Shown here piece after piece: positions 37,708-44,379 of a stretch of 45,078 bases of DNA (position 1 is the stretch's first letter; each line of letters begins with the position of its first letter). Location of the stretch: positions 140,675 through 185,752 of the forward strand of contig JAUSHB010000013.1 of the NCBI GenBank assembly GCA_030648955.1. Reading direction: 5' to 3'. Both the position numbers and the translations under genes were made by a program. This DNA comes from a bacterium (GTDB taxonomy: Bacteria; Patescibacteriota; Minisyncoccia; Phycocordibacterales; JAUSHB01). The notes below the pieces were generated by a model, which saw only the letters and a list, made by a program, of their open reading frames with translations, did no database searches and had not been told where the DNA came from.

Positions 37708-37747
37708 GCCTGCCGGCAGGCCCCAGGAATCCCCAAGGTCAGACCTT
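37708..37747. repeat. Two short palindromes typical of CPR genomes
   Basis: GCCTGCCGGCAGGC (37708-37721, perfect) and AAGGTCAGACCTT (37735-37747, perfect around the central A). The second is close in form to AAGGACAGTCCTT elsewhere in the window. They lie just after ndk. Confidence 0.8.
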
Positions 37748-37950
37748 CACCAAAATCACCTTGTGATATAACGATAAATTTTCTATTGCTAAAAATTTCG
37801 GTGGGTCTACAATTAAGACAGGGTTATTTGAAGTATTGTCTAGACTAAATAATTTTTTCAGGGAATCCAAATCGCGGCATGCTTCGGCATTACGTTGCGG
37901 ATGCCCACCTAGCAAAAAACTAGGGAAATACTCAAATAGCCCTTTCTATG

Positions 37951-37976
37951 AACCCCTCCCATTGCGTGGAGGGGTT
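37951..37976 (+). terminator. Terminator-like hairpin
   Basis: AACCCCTCC/GGAGGGGTT nine-bp stem with an 8-nt loop, without a T-run. It lies 20 nt before the next gene. The interval 37748-37950 shows no supported gene, only a CCTAG-CAAAAAA-CTAGG hairpin. Confidence 0.5.
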
Positions 37977-37995
37977 TGTATTCGAAAAAAACAAA

Positions 37996-38403
37996 ATGAA
38001 CAAAAAATCATTTCCTCCGTCTCTCGTATTCTTTGTACTGACCATTCTAGCCTTTCAAATTATTGCGTTGTCTTTTTCTTGGTATTGGCGCATTTGGTGG
38101 TTTGATATGCCAATGCATTTCGCGGGGGGTCTATGGATTGGTCTCTCGGTACTCTGGATTGTTTTTTTATCTGAGAGGTTTTTACACACGTTACCACAAA
38201 ATACTTTAAATACATTTTTTATCGGCATACTTTCGGTATGCGCAGTTGCCATTGCATGGGAAATTTTTGAATATATTGTTTACATACTATTTCCGCACGG
38301 GAGCCCTTATGACATATTCGATACTATGAGCGATATTTTTTTAGGACTTATGGGCGGGGTTATCGCCTCTTTATCTTTTTCATGGAAACGATATTTTTCT
38401 TAA
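37996..38403 (+). CDS. Four-segment membrane protein, YjdF/DUF2238-like (135 aa)
   Basis: Four membrane segments with conserved-looking polar residues inside: FDMPMHFAGG (Asp, His), AIAWEIFEYIVY (two Glu) and YDIFDTMSDIFLGLMGG (three Asp). This pattern resembles the YjdF/DUF2238 family of small membrane proteins of unknown function; assignment is by pattern only. The start is placed at MNKKSFPPS, after the hairpin; an in-frame ATG 48 nt upstream falls in the hairpin. Its stop codon overlaps the left arm of element E2. Confidence 0.65.
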   Translation: MNKKSFPPSLVFFVLTILAFQIIALSFSWYWRIWWFDMPMHFAGGLWIGLSVLWIVFLSERFLHTLPQNTLNTFFIGILSVCAVAIAWEIFEYIVYILFPHGSPYDIFDTMSDIFLGLMGGVIASLSFSWKRYFS

Positions 38404-38497
38404 CCGAGCACTTAGCTTTAATCTTCAATATTACCCGGTGGAATTAGGAGTAGACTCTATGTTATACTAGGGGAAAGATAATAACTAAGTGCTCGGT
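38403..38497 (+). promoter_or_regulatory. Twin inverted-repeat control element E2 upstream of the beta-CASP gene
   Basis: Perfect 13-bp arms ACCGAGCACTTAG (38403-38415) and CTAAGTGCTCGGT (38485-38497) enclose 69 nt, the same loop length as E1 at 24210-24306. An extended -10 TGTTATACT (box 38463-38468) lies in the loop, so the right arm would be at the 5' end of the mRNA. The loop sequences of E1 and E2 are not similar, which points to selection on arms and distance. Confidence 0.8.
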
Positions 38498-38538
38498 GAT
38501 GATTTTAAAAACTCATTTCACTCGTTAAAAAATCAACC

Positions 38539-39915
38539 ATGGAAAACACCAACAACCCGTCAATATCATTTTATGGAGCCGCACGTACTGTAACCGGCTC
38601 TAATTTTTTACTACAAAATAAGGCTGGGACTGAAAAAATACTCATAGATTGCGGGTTTTTTCAAGAAGGAAAGAATGGGGAGCGTAAAAACCACGACCCA
38701 TTTCCTTATGATCCCACCACTATACAGGCAATTTTTGTGACACATGCTCATATTGACCACATAGGGAGAATCCCGAAGCTCGTCCGTGAAGGATTTCGTG
38801 GAAAAATATACTCGACTAACCCTACCAAAGAACTTGGTCACATTATGCTTCTTGATAGTATGCGTGTTTTAAGCAAAGAGGCGGTACAAAATAAAAAAGA
38901 AGTTCTTTACGATGAACATGATGTTGAAACTACAATGGGACTTTGGGAGGGGATTCCTTATCATAGTGAAGTTACTGTTGGTAAAGAGTTTCGTGCGGTA
39001 TTTAAAGATGCAGGTCATGTGCTCGGATCAGCGATGGTACAATTCACCCACCAGGATAAAAAAATTGTTTTCACGGGAGATCTTGGTAATTCACCCGCTC
39101 CGCTTCTTCGCGATACGGAAACAATCAACGACGCAGATTATTTGATTATGGAAGCTGTATACGGTGATCGCAATCATGAAGAAAAGGACGAGCGGAAGAG
39201 CAAGCTTGAAGATGTGATTGAAGACACCATAAGTCGCGGAGGAGTTCTTATGATTCCGGCATTCTCTGTCGAGCGAACGCAGGATCTTTTATTTGAGCTC
39301 AACGAACTTGTTGAACACAACCGCATTCCGAAAGTTCCTGTTTTTCTCGATTCGCCACTTGCTATAAAAGTTACTGAAGTTTACAAAAAAAACGAGGAAT
39401 ATTTTAACAAGGATACAATATTTGATATTCGGACGGGTGACGACATTTTTAATTTCCCTATGTTGAAATTTACTTCCGATAGCAGGGATTCAATGTCTAT
39501 CAAGGATGTAAAAAACCCAAAGATTATCATGGCGGGATCGGGGATGTCGAATGGAGGAAGGATTCTTCATCATGAAAAAAACTATCTCCCTGACCCCAAA
39601 AGCACGTTATTACTCGTTGGCTATCAGGCAGTGGGAACATTGGGGCGAGCGCTTGAAGAGGGGGCGAAAGAAGTAATTATCAAAGGAGAGAAAATTCCCG
39701 TGCGTGCACGAGTTGTGGTCATTGAAGGGTATTCTGCCCACAAAGACTCAAATGCACTTTTTAAATTCGTTGAAAATACGGCAGATTCTGTGAAAAAAGT
39801 TTTTCTTGTGCATGGAGAACCGAAATCACTTCTATTTTTTGCGCAGAAACTTCGGGATTATCTTGGAGTCAATACTGTTGTGCCGGAGGAGGGAGAGCGA
39901 GTAGAGCTCCTGTAA
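38539..39915 (+). CDS. MBL-fold beta-CASP RNA metallohydrolase
   Basis: A 458-aa nuclease of the CPSF73/Ysh1-like group. MBL motifs: FVTHAHIDHIGRIPKL (HxHxDH), DAGHVLGSAMVQF, FTGDLGN. Beta-CASP motifs: MEAVYGDRNHE, MIPAFSVERTQDLLFEL, MAGSGMSNGGRILHH, VGYQAVGTLGRAL and the C-terminal SAHKDSN and FLVHGEP. It likely processes or degrades RNA in the cytoplasm. It shares its upstream control element type with rpsS, which suggests joint control of ribosome synthesis and RNA turnover (inference). Confidence 0.93.
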   Translation: MENTNNPSISFYGAARTVTGSNFLLQNKAGTEKILIDCGFFQEGKNGERKNHDPFPYDPTTIQAIFVTHAHIDHIGRIPKLVREGFRGKIYSTNPTKELGHIMLLDSMRVLSKEAVQNKKEVLYDEHDVETTMGLWEGIPYHSEVTVGKEFRAVFKDAGHVLGSAMVQFTHQDKKIVFTGDLGNSPAPLLRDTETINDADYLIMEAVYGDRNHEEKDERKSKLEDVIEDTISRGGVLMIPAFSVERTQDLLFELNELVEHNRIPKVPVFLDSPLAIKVTEVYKKNEEYFNKDTIFDIRTGDDIFNFPMLKFTSDSRDSMSIKDVKNPKIIMAGSGMSNGGRILHHEKNYLPDPKSTLLLVGYQAVGTLGRALEEGAKEVIIKGEKIPVRARVVVIEGYSAHKDSNALFKFVENTADSVKKVFLVHGEPKSLLFFAQKLRDYLGVNTVVPEEGERVELL

Positions 39916-40038
39916 CTTTTAACACAAAACCTATAACATGTAAGGCAAGAAAGATGAGTAAAAAATTAATAGGTTACAAGTTGTGGGGTACAGGTTACAA
40001 AAGGGCTGTTTCAAAATGGTAAAAACATAGAAAATTAT

Positions 40039-40047
40039 GTTACAATC
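40039..40047 (+). promoter_or_regulatory. Extended -10 box of the LOG-family gene
   Basis: TGTTACAAT, identical to 34341-34349. A strong Shine-Dalgarno TAGGAGAT follows, 11 nt before ATG 40078. The upstream interval from 39916 has partly complementary AACCTATAAC/AATAGGTTACAAG words. Confidence 0.5.
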
Positions 40048-40077
40048 ATCCAAATAGATTAGGAGATAAATTATTTT

Positions 40078-40683
40078 ATGGGCAACGAAAAACACCAGCA
40101 TTTGAAATTAAAGATCTGCGTTTCAGGCGCTGCTGAAACAGGACATTGCGGGGAGGGTGCTATGGAAAAGGCACAGGAACTGGGGAGGCAGATTGTCGGA
40201 CAAGGAGCGATTTTGGTAACGGGTGCGACCACGGGGTTCCCGTTCTGGTCAACCATGGGGGCAAAAGAAGGCGGAGGAGTTTCTGTCGGGCTTTCACCTG
40301 CATCTACCGAAAGGGAACACGCCGAGATCTACGGGCTTCCACTTGATTATCTCGACATGATTATCTATACGGGGTTTGGATACTCGGGGAGGAATCTCTT
40401 GCTTACCCGTTCTTCGGATGCTGTTATTATCGGATGTGGTAGAATTGGGACGATCAATGAATTTACTATTGCCTACGAAGATGGCAAGCCCGTCGGAATT
40501 CTTGAAGGGTCATGGGAGACTGATGAAGTAATTAGAAACATTCTCGAAAAAGGACACCGTGGAAGCGAGAATGTGGTTTTTGACAAAGACCCGAAATCTC
40601 TCGTAGCAAAAGTCATAGATCTTATTAAAAAACAAAAAATTGAAGACCGCGAGTCTACTAAAGATGTAAGAGGTAGGGGGTGA
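40078..40683 (+). CDS. LOG/Rossmann-fold nucleotide-binding protein
   Basis: A 201-aa protein related to the LOG (lysine decarboxylase-like, TIGR00725-type) family. Landmarks: ICVSGAAETGHCGEGAMEKA, GAILVTGATTGFPFW, SGRNLLLTRSSDAVIIGCGR and GRIGTINEFTIAYEDGKPVG, which corresponds to the PGGxGTxxE nucleotide/phosphoribohydrolase motif (here CGRIGTINE). The enzyme activity in such divergent members is not established. It is a single-gene unit with a good Shine-Dalgarno and a strong terminator. It ends at TGA. Confidence 0.8.
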   Translation: MGNEKHQHLKLKICVSGAAETGHCGEGAMEKAQELGRQIVGQGAILVTGATTGFPFWSTMGAKEGGGVSVGLSPASTEREHAEIYGLPLDYLDMIIYTGFGYSGRNLLLTRSSDAVIIGCGRIGTINEFTIAYEDGKPVGILEGSWETDEVIRNILEKGHRGSENVVFDKDPKSLVAKVIDLIKKQKIEDRESTKDVRGRG

Positions 40684-40702
40684 TAATGATTTTATGGTAA
40701 TT

Positions 40703-40738
40703 AAAAAAATCCTCCGCTTTAGGCCGGAGGATTTTTTT
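40703..40738. terminator. Bidirectional terminator between LOG gene and rplT
   Basis: Fourteen-bp stem AAAAAAATCCTCCG/CGGAGGATTTTTTT with an 8-nt loop; T-runs on both strands. Confidence 0.92.
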
Positions 40739-40742
40739 TAAT

Positions 40743-41087
40743 CTATTTTACTTCTTTCACAATTCGTTCAAATGTTTCAGGATGGAACTCAGCTAGTTCG
40801 GCGAGGATTTTTCTATCAAGCGCGATACCTTTCTTTTTGAGTGCGCCGATGAATTTGCTGTAAGAAATTCCAAATGGTCGAACCCCAGCATTAATCTTGA
40901 TATTCCAAAGTCTTCGAAAATCATTTTTCTTCTGGCGACGATGGGTGAATGCATATTTCCCCGCATGGACAATCGCCTCGTGCGCCTGGCGTTCTTTGGT
41001 GCTTCTGCCAAAGCGATATCCCTTAACTTGTTTAAGGACTTTCCTTCTTCGTTTTAATGCATTTACCCCTCCTTTAACTCTTGGCAT
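40743..41087 (-). CDS. rplT: 50S ribosomal protein L20
   Basis: A 114-aa early-assembly protein. Core: MPRVKGGVNALKRRRKVLKQ, KGYRFGRSTKERQAHEAIVH, RQKKNDFRRLWNIKINAGVR and SYSKFIGALKKKGIALDRK. L20 represses its own operon in other bacteria by binding an mRNA structure; a candidate structure lies between infC and rpmI. Last gene of infC-rpmI-rplT; the 70-nt spacer to rpmI holds a CAGTCGG-AATA-CCGACTG hairpin (41126-41143). Confidence 0.97.
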   Translation of the reverse strand: MPRVKGGVNALKRRRKVLKQVKGYRFGRSTKERQAHEAIVHAGKYAFTHRRQKKNDFRRLWNIKINAGVRPFGISYSKFIGALKKKGIALDRKILAELAEFHPETFERIVKEVK

Positions 41088-41157
41088 AACAATTTAGTTG
41101 ATAGGTTGATAAGTTCCTGACGTTTCAGTCGGAATACCGACTGTATGTCGGGATTTA

Positions 41158-41340
41158 TTAGTTTGCTAAAAATCTGCTGATATCGCTTTGAGTCATTATA
41201 AACGGAAGAGCACGCTTTTTATTAAGTTGCTTTACTCTGCGCTCTTTCGCATTAAAATGGTTACCCCCCGCTTTTCTTCGGAGTATTTTACCATTCTTTG
41301 TTACCTTAATTCGTTTTGAGAATGATTTGTTAGTTTTCAT
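41158..41340 (-). CDS. rpmI: 50S ribosomal protein L35
   Basis: A 60-aa basic protein. Core: MKTNKSFSKRIKVTKNGKIL, RRKAGGNHFNAKERRVKQLN, KKRALPFIMTQSDISRF. Start at MKTNKSFSKR rather than an ATG 39 nt upstream, since L35 begins there. Second gene of the operon, 183 nt downstream of infC; the spacer holds a three-way-junction structure. Confidence 0.95.
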   Translation of the reverse strand: MKTNKSFSKRIKVTKNGKILRRKAGGNHFNAKERRVKQLNKKRALPFIMTQSDISRFLAN

Positions 41341-41435
41341 GATAGGTTTTGGTGAACGACCTAAATTTCTTACGAGCAATGCAAGTATAGAAATTGGAAG
41401 TACTCCTGTGGTGCGAAGTGAGCTACAAAATCATC

Positions 41436-41498
41436 ACTCTGTGAAATAAAAATCTTTCGGATTTTTCCTTGCGCGGTGCGCAAGTATTTCACTGGAGT
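41436..41498 (-). ncRNA. Three-way-junction RNA between infC and rpmI
   Basis: Outer stem GTGAAATA/TATTTCAC (8 bp, extended by ACTC/GAGT) encloses two hairpins: CTTGCGC-ACC-GCGCAAG and AAAAATC-CGAAA-GATTTTT (minus-strand sense). All three helices are perfect. The place equals that of the L20 translational operator in Escherichia coli, so an autoregulatory site or a partial terminator is likely (inference). Confidence 0.65.
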
Positions 41499-41523
41499 TT
41501 GAAATTACGTTCACCCTATTTCG

Positions 41524-42150
41524 TTAATTTTTTAAACCGCCGATTTTTACTTGCTCTACTACGTTGGCTTTACCTCCGTCTACCGTTGATTTAACAGGAG
41601 GAACCGATTCAGCTGGTTTCTCGATGGGTTTGCTGGTTTTTACGAAACGCTCGATGGTCATTGTAAGACCCTTCATCCCTTTCTCTGGCCCACTTGAGAC
41701 TTTGTAGTCTTCGGATATGAGGTTTAAAATTCTCCCGAGGCGTTCTTTTTTAAAACTCATCTCTGCATATTTGGTTCTCCCGACAATATAAAGATCAATC
41801 TTGACCCGATGCCCTTCACGAAGCCACTTTGAAATACTTTTTGCCTTGAGCTCTAAATCGTGTTCCGAAGTCCCAATTTTTATCTGAACCGTTTTTGTTT
41901 CCGTAATATGGGACTTTGACTTGATTTCCTTTTGTTTCTTGTTCTGCTGATACTGGAATTTACCATAATCCATGATTTTCGCAACAGGAGGGACGGCATT
42001 GGGGGAGATTTCGATTAAATCGAGTTCTCGTTTTATTGATTCCTCAATTGCTTCACGAAACGAAAGGACACCTAAGTTCTCACCATCGTCGGTCACTACC
42101 CGAAGCTCTGCAGCACGTATCTGGTTGTTTATTCGAATTCTTGGTATCAA
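41524..42150 (-). CDS. infC: Translation initiation factor IF-3 with a non-AUG start
   Basis: A 208-aa initiation factor. N domain: RINNQIRAAELRVVTDDGENLGVLSFREA and DLIEISPNAVPPVAKIMDYGKF; linker KKQKEIKSKS; C domain with EHDLELKAKSISKWLREGHRVKIDLY. A 40-residue tail extends the C terminus. The frame has no ATG between the upstream stop and the conserved N terminus; TTG at 42150 is the best start, with ATA or ATT a few codons later possible. IF-3 rejects non-AUG starts, so this allows self-control as in Escherichia coli (AUU). Confidence 0.95.
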   Translation of the reverse strand: MIPRIRINNQIRAAELRVVTDDGENLGVLSFREAIEESIKRELDLIEISPNAVPPVAKIMDYGKFQYQQNKKQKEIKSKSHITETKTVQIKIGTSEHDLELKAKSISKWLREGHRVKIDLYIVGRTKYAEMSFKKERLGRILNLISEDYKVSSGPEKGMKGLTMTIERFVKTSKPIEKPAESVPPVKSTVDGGKANVVEQVKIGGLKN

Positions 42151-42194
42151 AGTCTTAAAATGAAATCCGCTCAGGAACTCGGATTTGTGTTGCT

Positions 42195-42223
42195 AGTATA
42201 GAGGAAATAGCATAAAAGGTCAA
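42195..42223 (-). promoter_or_regulatory. Promoter of infC-rpmI-rplT
   Basis: On the minus strand: TTGACC (42218-42223), exactly 17 nt, TATACT (42195-42200). The leader is about 38 nt. It is the closest match to a consensus promoter in the window. Confidence 0.75.
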
Positions 42224-42352
42224 CCCCATTGTGGGCAGGACACATATGCGTTGAGTGGTAAATGGGTAAGTGCGAAATGATTATTTTTTACAAGAATTTA
42301 GTGCACGATATAATTATATGTGTGTTCGGTGACTCAAAACGGGAATAAAGTC

Positions 42353-42745
42353 CTATGCCCCATGTTGTCTGCGCCACTCATCTTCTTTTTTTCGCGTTTT
42401 TCCTTGTCCTTCCATGCCATGAGTACCCATCACGTTCTTTATTTTTTCCAAATCCTTTTTGTATTGAGGTGTTTGTGTTATTTTTTTGATTTCCTCGCCA
42501 ACCCTCTTGATAATATCAATTTTACCTTGCTCACTTAATACATCTTCTCCCGCATCAGAATCTAGATTTTCTGGTTTTTCTGCTATTTTTGATGCAAGTA
42601 CCAATTTTCCCATATCATCTAGTTCGTCCATGTTCATTATCTCTCGAACCAATCTCTCAATCTCCTCTATTTCTTGGGGGTTTAAATGTTCATTCGCTCC
42701 GCTGGTATCAATAGGAGAATCGTTTGTTTCAAATTTAAAATTCAT
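42353..42745 (-). CDS. Acidic helical hypothetical protein (130 aa)
   Basis: I do not recognise this family. The protein is soluble, highly charged and mostly helical: LNPQEIEEIERLVREIMNMD and GKIDIIKRVGEEIKKITQTP are amphipathic, and the C terminus is basic (GKTRKKEDEWRRQHG). No Cys or catalytic motif. The interval to infC (42151-42352) holds the infC promoter and nothing else I can support. Confidence 0.6.
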   Translation of the reverse strand: MNFKFETNDSPIDTSGANEHLNPQEIEEIERLVREIMNMDELDDMGKLVLASKIAEKPENLDSDAGEDVLSEQGKIDIIKRVGEEIKKITQTPQYKKDLEKIKNVMGTHGMEGQGKTRKKEDEWRRQHGA

Positions 42746-42939
42746 ATTTTTTTATTTCTTAATTACAATCAATTATCTCGCAGGAGAAACATAAAGTAAA
42801 CCCCCATATTCATAGAAGTATTTTTTTACAATAATAAATACCAGCGTGTTATCACTCAAAAATCATTACCAGCGGACTCCTTCTTAAGTTTTTAGTAAGC
42901 CATAATGTTAACACAATATCATTGTGTATGGGGGAAACC

Positions 42940-42970
42940 CAAAACAAAACCCGCCATAACATAGCGGGTT
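42940..42970 (-). terminator. Terminator of the minus-strand gene at 42993
   Basis: Minus-strand stem AACCCGC/GCGGGTT with a 9-nt loop followed by TTGTTTTG. The interval 42746-42939 also has the hairpin ACACAAT-ATC-ATTGTGT (42911-42927) and no gene I can support. Confidence 0.7.
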
Positions 42971-42992
42971 GGAAGAAAATTTTCCTAATTAA

Positions 42993-43427
42993 CTATATTA
43001 TTGTAAGTTTATTGGTATCAACCCACACTGATTTTTTTGAAGCATTAAGTTTCCTGATGCATGCTTGCATATCACCACATTCCCCTTCCCCATTGTTTTT
43101 CTTGTCATTACCGAGTTTTCCAATAGGTTTAATCCGAAGCGCTGTGACCTTTCTGCGTGTTCCTCGATATTCAACAATTCGACCGTTGAAAGTTTCAAGG
43201 TTATCCTTAATAAAACCTACACGCGCTTCGGTGTTATAGGTACTATCCAGTTTCCCGCGACGTATGTAACTGAGCATACCAGAACAGGTATCTGACGAAA
43301 GATTAAAAGCATTCGCATCAATACCATACACTACTAAAGCCCCTCTCACGTCTTCGGGCTTTACAAATACAGATGTCACCTCAATTCCATCACTGAACCC
43401 ATTTCCTGTATCCATATAAATCTCCAT
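42993..43427 (-). CDS. Hypothetical soluble protein (about 144 aa)
   Basis: I do not recognise this family. It is mixed alpha/beta, without membrane segments, with beta-like stretches (IEVTSVFVKPEDVRGALVVY, ARVGFIKDNLETFNGRIVEY) and three cysteines. The promoter TTGACA (43481-43486)-17-TTAACT (43458-43463) would start the mRNA near 43451, which rules out the frame-open GTG at 43466. The start is then ATG 43427 (MEIYMD) or ATG 43415 (MDTGNGF), the latter with GGAG seven nucleotides upstream. It is divergent from the gene at 43629. Confidence 0.55.
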   Translation of the reverse strand: MEIYMDTGNGFSDGIEVTSVFVKPEDVRGALVVYGIDANAFNLSSDTCSGMLSYIRRGKLDSTYNTEARVGFIKDNLETFNGRIVEYRGTRRKVTALRIKPIGKLGNDKKNNGEGECGDMQACIRKLNASKKSVWVDTNKLTII

Positions 43428-43537
43428 ATGTGATTGGGGAAAATCATTTCCTTTCACAGTTAACACTTTTTATGGTATCGTGTCAACCCCATCGGATGTT
43501 AAAAAAATTAGACATAGTCTCTATGGTCGGGTCAATG

Positions 43538-43566
43538 TTGACTCGCAACTCCTTTTCAAGTAGCGT
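43538..43566 (+). promoter_or_regulatory. Promoter of the gene at 43629
   Basis: TTGACT (43538-43543), exactly 17 nt, TAGCGT (43561-43566). A GTCAA-TG-TTGAC inverted repeat overlaps the -35 box, a possible operator. Confidence 0.5.
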
Positions 43567-43628
43567 TATCCTTGGAAACATTGGCTAGTCAATTGAAATC
43601 AAACTATTAAGGAGCAAGGAGTGGAAAA

Positions 43629-43988
43629 ATGAAGAATGATATTTTCGCGTTTTGGTATTGCAATCGAACAATACTTCTTTACGCATTCGTGTTTTCAGTT
43701 GGATTTTCTATGGCCGTACTTTTTAGGGATACCCCCGCAGTACCCATCGGAATTATTCTTATGGCATTTGTTGCCGCGAGTATTAAATGGCGAGGCATGC
43801 CCTTAGAAGATTCGTCGCAGAAATTTTCCACACAAGAAGATGAAATAAAACACGAAGTAATGAGGATGTGGGAGAGGGAAGAGCCATCATGGGCTCTTCC
43901 TGTGGCTATACTTGTTTCGATTGGTATTTTTTTTGGAACACTTGTTGTGGGGGTGTATTTCAAAATGGTTATTTTTTCAATGATGTAG
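43629..43988 (+). CDS. Hypothetical two-segment membrane protein (119 aa)
   Basis: I do not recognise this family. Two or three hydrophobic segments (about residues 11-30, 34-50 and 90-115) flank a central charged loop (MPLEDSSQKFSTQEDEIKHE, VMRMWEREEPSW). Two Shine-Dalgarno-like words (AAGGAG, AGGAG) precede the ATG, and a good promoter and terminator bound it, so it is a single-gene unit. Confidence 0.65.
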   Translation: MKNDIFAFWYCNRTILLYAFVFSVGFSMAVLFRDTPAVPIGIILMAFVAASIKWRGMPLEDSSQKFSTQEDEIKHEVMRMWEREEPSWALPVAILVSIGIFFGTLVVGVYFKMVIFSMM

Positions 43989-44009
43989 TTTTTTTTAAGT
44001 AATGTACTT

Positions 44010-44044
44010 AAAACACCCACTCGGAAGAGGGGGTGTTTTACTTT
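44010..44044 (+). terminator. Terminator after the gene at 43629
   Basis: AAAACACCCACTC/GAGGGGGTGTTTT stem with loop GGAA and one mismatch, followed by ACTTTTT. Confidence 0.85.
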
Positions 44045-44122
44045 TTGATATAAGTCGGTGGCAAATCGTTTACAAAGAAAAAAATGATCGAAGACATTTT
44101 CTTGTAATTGAACTTAACGTGC

Positions 44123-44262
44123 ATGAGCACAAAAAACAACATGGAGATGTGGGAATCTTCGATCTGTTGCATTTTACCCCTAGTTCAGGTATAAGTACTG
44201 TAGGAATATTACATGCTAGTTTTACTTGCTACTATTGCTTAAAACTGCATGTTTGTGCTCAT
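44123..44262. repeat. Long-range inverted repeat in a gene-free interval
   Basis: ATGAGCACAAA (44123-44133) and TTTGTGCTCAT (44252-44262) are exact complements 118 nt apart. The interval 44045-44379 has no gene I can support; a 90-codon frame there starts inside the terminator. Confidence 0.5.
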
Positions 44263-44379
44263 TTTCTCTTATAAAAATCTAGGCTTTGGTCTATCTCAAA
44301 TATACCTAGAATCATACTTTTATCATTAAGTAGGCGTGGTCTGTAGCACTGTTGTGTTCTTGTGCCACGCATATAATAT

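Noticed and set aside
37836-38105. 89-codon frame overlapping the membrane protein gene at 37996
   Set aside because: It runs through the terminator-like hairpin and its product has no coherent features; the overlapping frame encodes four clean membrane helices.
44002-44274. 90-codon plus-strand frame before the secreted protein gene
   Set aside because: It starts inside the terminator hairpin at 44010-44044, has no ribosome binding site and its product is not protein-like at the C terminus.
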